This document shows positions 8,001 through 13,774 of a stretch of DNA of 20,529 nt, piece after piece. How positions within the stretch are numbered: the first letter of the stretch is position 1; the number at the start of each line of letters is the position of its first letter. The notes under the pieces are model-generated. The model made no database searches, was not told the DNA's origin, and worked only from the letters and a program-made list of their open reading frames with translations. The DNA is from an uncultured Victivallales bacterium. Its GTDB lineage: Bacteria > Verrucomicrobiota > Lentisphaeria > Oligosphaerales > JAFGRS01. The stretch spans positions 1 through 20,529 of the forward strand of contig CAILKC010000498.1 in assembly GCA_903834675.1 (NCBI GenBank), in the 5' to 3' direction. The position numbers and the translations under genes are program-made.

Positions 8001-9111
8001 GCTCCAGAAAAGCGCTGCACTTCTCGTGCTTGGACAAGGCTTTGCTGCGATACTCGGACTCTCCATACTCCGAGATGACCGTCTCCAGGAGCTTGGCGGC
8101 GGCCTTGGCTAGCTTGTGGGCCTTGGCCTCATCCCCGGCCATGTAGTGCGCCAGGGCCAGGCCGCGGCAGGCTTCGGCCTTGTAGTAGAAAGCCCCGGCG
8201 TAAGGGGAGGACGAGTTGTCGCTACCCTTGGCCATGTCCTTCTCGATATCGCGGAAGAGATCCGACTCGTCCGCCATCCGGATCGTGTCCAAGGCCTGCT
8301 TGAAGCCGGTGACCTTGAGCGCGTCCTTGGCCTTGTTCTGCTGTTTGAGTGTGTTCAGTTCGTCTCCGCCCAGCAGAAGGTAGCCGCGGGCAGTCTCAAG
8401 GTAGGCGGAGACAGCCACGCCATCGCGCAGGAAGAGCAACTCCTGCAACTGTTTGGTGGCGTCCTGTACGACGGCGCGGTTCACCGGGGCTTTACCGTTG
8501 AACTTACTCTCTTCGGTATCGATCACAGCTTGGGCCTTGAGGAAGGTCAGCTTGCGGTCACTGGCACCCTCCGTCTTGCCCAGGAATTCGAGTACCTTGG
8601 CGGCCTCGGCGCCCTTGCCGAGACGCTTCAGCACGGTGCTGTAGATGCTGACCGCGCGGCTGTAGGCCGCCAGGGCACGCTCATTATCTGCCGAGGGCGC
8701 CTTCGCCTTCTGGAAGTACTGTGCGTAGGCTTTGGCAGCGTCTTCGTTGCGGCCGCGGAGAGCGGACACCTCGGCCTTCAGCATGAGAGCCATGGGGAAG
8801 GATGGGCTGGTCGGCTTGATGCGCTCGAGGGCGACGTCGGCCAGCTTGCTCTTGCCGGCGGTGTAATAGGTACGCGCCTTCTCTACGAGGACTTCGTCGA
8901 GACGATCGGGGTACTTGCTCTCCATCTGTTCGACCAGCATTTCAGCGTAGTCGTAGAACTCCAGGCGGTTGAGTTCGGCCAAGGCGCCAAAATCAACCGC
9001 TGCTTCCTCGATGGCACGCGCGCCGAGGCCCGTCAGGATGACGGCCAGGATCAACGCAAGTCGTAGAGTGCGGGCGCCAGAGCGGCAACTTGGGACAGAT
9101 GGTGAACCCAT
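5008..9111 (-). CDS. Giant exported TPR / coiled-coil / TPR protein
   Basis: About 1367 residues from ATG 9111, which has GAGGA 8 bp upstream; ATG 9120 is also possible. The frame is open to 9213, but the extra N-terminus is basic and unlike protein. A signal segment (LRLALILAVILTGLGARA) comes first, so the protein is periplasmic. Numbered from 9213, residues about 70-700 are TPR-like helical repeats (for example LYKLGWVYYTAQQPRESIEA). Residues about 715-1085 are a long Ala/Glu/Lys/Gln-rich coiled coil (QEDQLQQLQQQREAAEDAPA). Residues about 1085-1385 are TPRs of the CpoB/BamD style (FEVFLKAYPKSSHVPKNL, LATEFPDSEATQEALFSLG). It is first in the run toward exbB. Coiled coil plus C-terminal TPRs recalls CpoB (YbgF) of Tol-Pal, at about five times the size. 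I infer a periplasmic scaffold; no enzymatic motif is visible. Confidence 0.88.
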   Translation of the reverse strand: MGSPSVPSCRSGARTLRLALILAVILTGLGARAIEEAAVDFGALAELNRLEFYDYAEMLVEQMESKYPDRLDEVLVEKARTYYTAGKSKLADVALERIKPTSPSFPMALMLKAEVSALRGRNEDAAKAYAQYFQKAKAPSADNERALAAYSRAVSIYSTVLKRLGKGAEAAKVLEFLGKTEGASDRKLTFLKAQAVIDTEESKFNGKAPVNRAVVQDATKQLQELLFLRDGVAVSAYLETARGYLLLGGDELNTLKQQNKAKDALKVTGFKQALDTIRMADESDLFRDIEKDMAKGSDNSSSPYAGAFYYKAEACRGLALAHYMAGDEAKAHKLAKAAAKLLETVISEYGESEYRSKALSKHEKCSAFLEQAFGEKIAISDAGTDAEMSVKLEQAQALLLNKDYRGATPLYLEALRLGRRSKRLPEVASRLVICLGSTDRFLEAQAVGSYLAQIMPKAEGTADCLYRLGGVMFEKAKTLTAAARTEMLASAMDAWELFVEAAPDHPKAPEVCFAIAEHYYRQASDAADLSRKAPAADKEKLKALALEAFLAAAPKYQRLIERYSSIDKGVRALYKLGWVYYTAQQPRESIEAFLRYCDTETLPQFADDRIEAKFRAAEQLMLGDTPAEAIEQYSELLAWLEPGNDKGFDPKTKNAVRLKEDATSYLAWAYDLAGEKSRPDITDIRDRLSDTDRQKRKAEEDIRAARDQAQSLGADRERLQQEYKDTVQAVGTIELDFAKLAKADAAKRPGTETDLTRMATDMETRARARASGDGAARQTEKESLVAEKASQEKRVAAVGARVKAAVKAQTEASAAEKTALERLRVLRDAAAVVEKLIVEGEAASRLQEDQLQQLQQQREAAEDAPAREAIEKKARALAEQLVQTREKTTEAYKRREQTAGPEAEKQMADLAAAVSKAQEAARLAAEDLATAQQFEKLAAVDGQIIESRIVAVAKALDAATALEKALALPAVEARLAVEPDLKARAQQVVTAFTQVRDLQLQRLALVEETAATRIKADEARLAELAAAVTELNGKLKPLQAVLEDWKNKALTAFEVFLKAYPKSSHVPKNLSRLGAIFLELQQYDKASATLNRLATEFPDSEATQEALFSLGRAQCEQGNYAKAAETFGKVLQKPAAVTPANLAFISDRMLEKGTPALALAASRELIARSEKGKDAESEKIRAKAREPSLFRAGQACLQLKRYDEAVKFLSTLIAESPSTGFFFDACFGLAEARRNLTPPDLNGAMADLGQIIQFTQDPAQSNRAICLVGEALAAGSDQRSVQQAVARFQQVALLADPKIEANRPWLEMAIVESAKAFARLGQTKDRDEMVALYRERFPKGKRSTELSSLPAAQFQVPPTAGQPQAKP

Positions 9112-9336
<225 letters not shown>

Positions 9337-9343
9337 TAACCTC

Positions 9344-9410
9344 GTTCATCCGGTGCCAGCCTACGCGGCTCACCTCTGGACCGACGCAGACCACACCAGG
9401 CCGGATGAAC
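9344..9410 (-). repeat. Perfect 10-bp inverted repeat enclosing a 47-nt leader before tRNA-Pro
   Basis: GTTCATCCGG occurs at 9344-9353 and its exact complement CCGGATGAAC at 9401-9410. In the minus-strand transcript the pair would form a 10-bp stem beginning near the predicted start of transcription and ending 7 nt before the tRNA. Inside are two smaller possible stems, CTGG/CCAG and AGCC/GGCT, so a three-way junction is possible. No U-run follows, so it is not a simple terminator. Confidence 0.6.
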
Positions 9411-9418
9411 TGACCCTT

Positions 9419-9446
9419 AGTATGCCGCCGTTTCCGCGAAAATCAA
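9419..9446 (-). promoter_or_regulatory. Putative sigma70-type promoter for tRNA-Pro and perhaps the TPR/Exb operon
   Basis: Read on the minus strand: -35 TTGATT (9441-9446), 16 bp, then -10 CATACT (9419-9424). Predicted transcription starts near 9411, at the first base of the 10-bp inverted repeat that closes the tRNA leader. The -10 context CATACTAA recurs in the SIS-gene promoter at 16614-16621. Confidence 0.5.
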
Positions 9447-9480
9447 ACTCGCTACCGCGCCTATTCTGCAACCCGCCGCC

Positions 9481-9499
9481 GGCCCGCTGTCGGCGGGCC
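9481..9499 (-). terminator. GC hairpin just after pilC, candidate terminator
   Basis: GGCCCGC and GCGGGCC form a perfect 7-bp stem with a 5-nt loop, 8 bp beyond the pilC stop codon. There is no U-tract after it on the minus strand, so it may be a stability hairpin or a Rho-assisted end instead of an intrinsic terminator. Confidence 0.4.
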
Positions 9500-9507
9500 A
9501 ACACGGC

Positions 9508-10782
9508 TCAGCCACCCAGTTTGTCAATCAGCTTGACGAGGGGCAGGAACAGCGCGATAACGATGCCACCGACGATCACGGCCAGAAAGCAGATCATGAT
9601 CGGTTCGATCATGGAGGTCAAGGCGTCAACCGCGCGGTCTACCTCTTCCTCATAGACGTCCGCGATGCGGTTTAGCATCTCGGGAAGCGCGCCGGTTTCC
9701 TCGCCGACCTCGATCATACTGACCACCATACCCGGGAAGACACCTGCCTTGTCAAGAGGCCGCGTCATGCCCTCGCCTTCCTTCACCGCGTCATGCACGG
9801 TCTGGATCGCCCGGGCCACAATCTCGTTGCCGGAGGTATCCCGCACGATCTGCAGAGCCTGCAAGACCGCCACGCCGGACTGCATTAGGGTGCCGAGGGT
9901 ACGGCAGAAGCGGGCGGCGCAGGTGCGCACCACCAAGGCGCTGAAGGGGGGGACTCGCAAGACGAAAAGATCGAAGACGAAGGTGCCCAGTTTAGTCATC
10001 TTGATCAGGCGGAACACGACCACCGACGCCGCGATCCCGATGGCCATTATGATCGCCTGGTTTTTCATGAAATTACTGATGCCGATCACCACCTGGGTGA
10101 GGGCGGGAAGGGGTTCGCCGGGGAGCATTTCTTCGAACATCTTGGAGAATTTGGGAACGATGAATATCATCAACCCAGAGGTGATCGCGCCGGCCACGGA
10201 GAGCACGAGAATGGGGTAGACCATGGCGGACTTGACTTTGCCGGCCACGCGCTGGGCTTTCTCCATGAACTCCGCCAGGCGCTTGAGCACCGTTTCCATG
10301 GCACCGGACGCCTCGCCGGCGCGCACCATGTTGACATAGAGGCGGTTGAACGATTTCGGATGGGAGGCCAGGGCTTCCGAGAAGGTCGTTCCGCCTTCTA
10401 CCGAGTCGGCCAGATTGCCGACCACCTTACGCAGGGGCGGGTTGTTCTTGGCCTGGCGTTCGAGGGTACGCAGGCAGCGCACCAAGGGCAGGCCCGCCTC
10501 GAGCAGCACAGCCATCTGGCGGGTCATTGTGGTCAGGTCTTTGCGGGTGATCTTTGCGGCCAGCATCCCGGCGCCGAAGCCGCCTAAGGCACTGGTAGCG
10601 CGTCCACCGCCGGCGCCTTTCTTGCCCCGCACCGCTCCTGGCGCCCGCGGCGCCAGGATGCTGGTTGGGAACAAGCCCATCTGCTTGAGTTTACCGCCCG
10701 CCTCCTGTTGGTTCTCGGCGTCGATCTGACCTTTATGCTCTTTGCCGCCCGAATCTACGGCAACATATTGAAACTTGGCCAT
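9508..10782 (-). CDS. pilC: PilC/GspF-type inner-membrane platform protein of type IV pilus or type II secretion
   Basis: 424 residues from ATG 10782 (MAKFQYVAVDSGGKEHKG, the classic PilC start), with GAGG 8 bp upstream. A GTG three codons earlier (10791) is less likely. An N-terminal beta domain (about 1-45) is followed by a Gly/Ala/Arg-rich linker (about 48-77). Two T2SSF domains then repeat the pattern: TRQMAVLLEAGLPLVRCL and MVRAGEASGAMETVLKRLAEF in the first, CRTLGTLMQSGVAVLQALQIV and MIEVGEETGALPEMLNRIAD in the second. Membrane helices are at about 187-210, 243-260 and 393-418. It anchors the PilB/PilT ATPases in the inner membrane. It is last in the order pilB, pilB-like, pilT, pilC. 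Pilins, prepilin peptidase, PilMNOP and the secretin are not in this window, so pilus versus secretion use cannot be decided from this gene alone. Confidence 0.96.
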   Translation of the reverse strand: MAKFQYVAVDSGGKEHKGQIDAENQQEAGGKLKQMGLFPTSILAPRAPGAVRGKKGAGGGRATSALGGFGAGMLAAKITRKDLTTMTRQMAVLLEAGLPLVRCLRTLERQAKNNPPLRKVVGNLADSVEGGTTFSEALASHPKSFNRLYVNMVRAGEASGAMETVLKRLAEFMEKAQRVAGKVKSAMVYPILVLSVAGAITSGLMIFIVPKFSKMFEEMLPGEPLPALTQVVIGISNFMKNQAIIMAIGIAASVVVFRLIKMTKLGTFVFDLFVLRVPPFSALVVRTCAARFCRTLGTLMQSGVAVLQALQIVRDTSGNEIVARAIQTVHDAVKEGEGMTRPLDKAGVFPGMVVSMIEVGEETGALPEMLNRIADVYEEEVDRAVDALTSMIEPIMICFLAVIVGGIVIALFLPLVKLIDKLGG

Positions 10783-10799
10783 GGGCACCACCTCGCGGA

Positions 10800-10818
10800 G
10801 ATTGCGCTGTGCGCAATC
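10800..10818 (-). repeat. Perfect 8-bp hairpin between pilT and pilC
   Basis: GATTGCGC and GCGCAATC (loop of three) lie between the pilT stop (10822) and the pilC ribosome site. No U-tract follows. The likely role is mRNA stability, differential expression or partial termination, because it sits only about 10 bp ahead of the pilC Shine-Dalgarno. Confidence 0.6.
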
Positions 10819-10821
10819 GGT

Positions 10822-11901
10822 TTACTTCTTGGCGCGGTCCTGTTGCATCTTCTGGATCACCGCCTCGGGATCTTTCGCCTTGGTGATCAGGTCACCATAG
10901 GAAATCTTCCCTTCGGAGTACAGCCTGGTCAGGTGCGAATCGAGCGTGTTCATGCCATACTTGGCGCCGGTCTGGATATCGGAGGTAATGCGGTAGGTCT
11001 TGCCATCGCGGATCAGCGCGGCGATGGACGGCGTGCTGATCATGATCTCGAAGGCGGCGATACGGCCCTTCTTGTCGATGCGGGGCAGGAGCACCTGGGA
11101 GATCACGCAGATCAGCGACATGGCCAACTGCGTACGGACCTGTTCCTGCTGGTCGGTGGGAAAGGCATCGACGATACGGTCGACGGTTTCCGCCGCGCCG
11201 GTCGTGTGCAGGGTGGCAAACACGAGGTGTCCGGTTTCTGCCGCGGTGATGGCGGCACCGATGGTCTCGAGATCCCGCATTTCGCCCACGAGGATGACAT
11301 CGGGATCCTGACGCAAGGCCCGGCGCAGGGCCTCCCCGAAGGAGGGCACGTCGACGCCAATCTCGCGCTGCGTGATCAGGCTGTGCTTATGGGTATGATA
11401 AAACTCGATAGGGTCTTCGACCGTGATGATGTGGTCTTCGCGCTCGCGGTTGATCACATCGATCATGCTGGCGAGAGTGGTTGACTTGCCGGAGCCGGTA
11501 GGCCCGGTGACCAGTACCAGCCCCCGAGGACGGAAAAGGATGTCCTTCATGGCGGGCGGCAAGCCGATCTGTTCCAGGCTGAGCAGGGCGTTGGAGATGG
11601 TACGCAGCACCAGGCCGATCGTGCCCTTCTGCTTGAACACGCTAACCCGGAAGCGCGCCACCGTGCCGAAGGCAAAGCCGAAATCGACCGTCCCGTCCTC
11701 TTGCAGCTTCTGCTGGTTGGCCTCGGAAGTGATGGCCTTCATCAGCCGCTCGGTATCTTCCGGGGTCAGCAACTCGGAGTCGAGGGGCGTCATGGCCCCG
11801 TGAATGCGGATCACCGGCGGCGAGAGGACGCGCAGATGCAGGTCACTGGCCCCCTCATCAAGGACCAGTTGCAGGAGATCCGACATCTCGACCGCTGACA
11901 T
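10822..11901 (-). CDS. pilT: PilT-type pilus retraction ATPase
   Basis: A hexameric cytoplasmic ATPase that depolymerises type IV pili for twitching or uptake. Its 359 residues match the usual PilT length of about 350. It starts [23 protein letters not shown], typical of the PilT N-domain, with AAGGAG 9 bp before ATG 11901. Motifs in order: Walker [10 protein letters not shown] (133-141, K139), acidic box VEDPIEF (161-167), Walker [11 protein letters not shown] (201-210), and His box [21 protein letters not shown]. It lacks the tetracysteine zinc site of PilB, which also points to PilT. The C-terminal motif usually written AIRNLIRE reads SIAALIRD here (292-299); in studied PilT proteins that motif is needed for retraction. 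It lies 124 bp after the PilB-like gene and 39 bp before pilC. Confidence 0.95.
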   Translation of the reverse strand: MSAVEMSDLLQLVLDEGASDLHLRVLSPPVIRIHGAMTPLDSELLTPEDTERLMKAITSEANQQKLQEDGTVDFGFAFGTVARFRVSVFKQKGTIGLVLRTISNALLSLEQIGLPPAMKDILFRPRGLVLVTGPTGSGKSTTLASMIDVINREREDHIITVEDPIEFYHTHKHSLITQREIGVDVPSFGEALRRALRQDPDVILVGEMRDLETIGAAITAAETGHLVFATLHTTGAAETVDRIVDAFPTDQQEQVRTQLAMSLICVISQVLLPRIDKKGRIAAFEIMISTPSIAALIRDGKTYRITSDIQTGAKYGMNTLDSHLTRLYSEGKISYGDLITKAKDPEAVIQKMQQDRAKK

Positions 11902-11944
11902 CTAGCCATGCTCCTTGCAGTTTCAGAACGCTGCCACGGGGGCC

Positions 11945-11973
11945 GGTCAGGCCGCACGCATCTGGGTCAGGCC
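11945..11973 (+). repeat. Direct repeat GGTCAGGCC spaced 20 bp, pilB-pilT gap
   Basis: The 9-mer GGTCAGGCC occurs at 11945-11953 and again at 11965-11973, start to start 20 bp, close to two helical turns. It lies in the 124-bp gap between the second ATPase gene and pilT. It could be a protein-binding site, but chance is possible in GC-rich DNA. Confidence 0.5.
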
Positions 11974-12005
11974 TCTGGGCTGCCGCGGCCCGCGTCATGG
12001 CCGAT

Positions 12006-12033
12006 ATAGTACCATGAATCGGGGCTTATGCAA
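12006..12033 (-). promoter_or_regulatory. Weak putative promoter upstream of pilT
   Basis: Minus strand: TTGCAT (12028-12033), 16 bp, TACTAT (12006-12011). The -35 overlaps the last codons of the upstream PilB-like gene. The match is only moderate; it would give a pilT transcript leader of about 100 nt containing a 9-bp direct repeat. Confidence 0.25.
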
Positions 12034-13735
12034 AGGACGTATGTTTGAGCACTTCCTCGACCGTAGTGACGCCTTCCAGGACCTGCTTGATCCCGTCCTC
12101 TCGCATCGTCTGCATGCCCTGCTCGATCGCGCGTTCACGGATGGACTGAGTCGGGACGCGGCGGTTAATCATGCTCTGGATGTCACTGCTCACACTCAGC
12201 AACTCGAAGATTCCGACGCGACCGCGATAGCCGGTGTTGTTGCACATTTCGCAGCCGCGACCGCGCCAGAGCTTATGGCCGACGAGGTCCTCCCGCGTGC
12301 GCCGGATCAGGGTCAGCTCGCGGTCGTCGGGGTCGTACTCGGCACGGCAGGCACTACAGACGCGCCGGATGAGGCGTTGGCCGAGCACCCCGACGAGGGT
12401 GGAGCTGATCAGGAAGGGTTCGACGCCCATGTCGATGAGTCGCGTGATGGCGCCGGCCGCATCGTTGGTATGCAGCGTGCTCATGACCAAGTGGCCGGTG
12501 AGGGACGCCTGAATGGCCATGCTGGCGGTCTCGACGTCGCGGATTTCCCCCACCATGATGCGATCGGGGTCCTGGCGCAGGAAGGAGCGCAGGGCCCGCG
12601 CGAAAGTCATGTGGACGGCCTCGCGGATCTGCACTTGCATGATGCCTTCGAGGTCGTATTCAACCGGGTCTTCGGCCGTCAGCAGCTTGTCCTCGATGCT
12701 GCTGATCTCTTTGAGGCCGGAGTAGAGGGTGGTGGTTTTCCCGCAGCCCGTAGGTCCCGTCACCAGGAAGATACCGTTGGGTCGATTGATGATCAGACGG
12801 ACTTTATGGGTGACGTCCTTGCCCATGCCCAAGCGGTCGAGGTCGAGGTTCACCACGGTACGGTCGAGCACGCGCAACACCACGCTTTCGCCGTAGCGGG
12901 TAGGCAGGCTGGACACCCGCAAGTCGACCTGGCGGCCGTTGATGCGCCGTTCGATACGACCGTCCTGGGGCAGACGGCGTTCGGCGATGTTCAGGCCGCT
13001 CATGACCTTAATACGGCTGATGACAGGCACCGCGAGGTGCTTGGGGGGAGGCGCCATCTCGTAGAGAGCGCCATCGATGCGGTAGCGGATCCGGAACTCG
13101 TCGGCGAAGGGCTCGAAATGCACATCGCTGGCCTGGTCCTTGATGGCCTGCGAAAGAATGATGTTGACAAAGCGCACGATGGGCGCGTCATTGGCAGCCG
13201 CCTCGAGGGACTCCACGTTGTCCTGATCGATGTAGCGGTCTTTGTGGCTGGCCTCGAGTTCGCCGAGGACATCCTGAATCGTGCCCGCACCCTCGGGGTA
13301 GAAGGTGTCGATCGCCTCTTCGATCTCATGCGGGCGAGCCACGAGCACCCGGCATTCCTGGCCGACCAGGAAATGCAGTTCGTCAATCATGCGGTAACCC
13401 ATCGGCTCCAACGCGGCAACGTAGAGCACGCCACCCTCTTCACGGACCGGGACCACGCCGTACATGCGGGCCACTTCAGGCTTGAGGCGGCCGCGGAGTT
13501 CCTCCGGAATCTCGCCCATCTTGAACGAGACGAACTCGGTGCCGAGGTTCTCCGCGATGAGCGTCAGCAGCTCATCCTCTTCGATAATATCGTAGTTGTA
13601 GAGGACGGTGGGGAAGGAGCGTCCGGTGCGCTGATGTTCCTCAAACACTTCTTCAAGCTGGGCTTCCTGTGCCTTCCCGGAGTCCAGGAGAAGATGCCAT
13701 ATAGCACTGATCTCGGCATCCATTTCGACAGGCAT
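12026..13735 (-). CDS. PilB/GspE-family assembly ATPase (second paralogue)
   Basis: 569 residues; cytoplasmic ATPase for pilus extension or type II secretion. An N-terminal T2SSE_N/MshEN-like domain (about 10-145) is degenerate in its usual RLG motifs. The ATPase core carries SDVHFEP (203-209), Walker A GPTGCGKTT (327-335, K333; cysteine where serine is usual), AEDPVEY (354-360), Walker B RIMVGEIRD and His box TGHLVMSTLHTNDAAGAITRL. A zinc tetracysteine is formed by C460, C463, C495 and C498. TGYRGRVGIFELL and a PilB-like C-terminus (TTVEEVLKHT) follow. AGGAAGGA lies 7 bp before ATG 13735. It sits 39 bp after the first PilB gene. The two share architecture but differ through most of the N-terminal half, so this is an old duplication. 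Confidence 0.93.
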   Translation of the reverse strand: MPVEMDAEISAIWHLLLDSGKAQEAQLEEVFEEHQRTGRSFPTVLYNYDIIEEDELLTLIAENLGTEFVSFKMGEIPEELRGRLKPEVARMYGVVPVREEGGVLYVAALEPMGYRMIDELHFLVGQECRVLVARPHEIEEAIDTFYPEGAGTIQDVLGELEASHKDRYIDQDNVESLEAAANDAPIVRFVNIILSQAIKDQASDVHFEPFADEFRIRYRIDGALYEMAPPPKHLAVPVISRIKVMSGLNIAERRLPQDGRIERRINGRQVDLRVSSLPTRYGESVVLRVLDRTVVNLDLDRLGMGKDVTHKVRLIINRPNGIFLVTGPTGCGKTTTLYSGLKEISSIEDKLLTAEDPVEYDLEGIMQVQIREAVHMTFARALRSFLRQDPDRIMVGEIRDVETASMAIQASLTGHLVMSTLHTNDAAGAITRLIDMGVEPFLISSTLVGVLGQRLIRRVCSACRAEYDPDDRELTLIRRTREDLVGHKLWRGRGCEMCNNTGYRGRVGIFELLSVSSDIQSMINRRVPTQSIRERAIEQGMQTMREDGIKQVLEGVTTVEEVLKHTSFA

Positions 13736-13774
13736 GACGGAATCCTTCCTGGCGGCGGCAACGGCGTGCCGCCC

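Noticed and set aside
4876..8112. Long plus-strand open frames opposite the giant TPR gene
   Set aside because: The minus-strand frame is continuous over 1367 codons with a signal segment and TPR pattern; the opposing frames have no recognisable domain or ribosome site.
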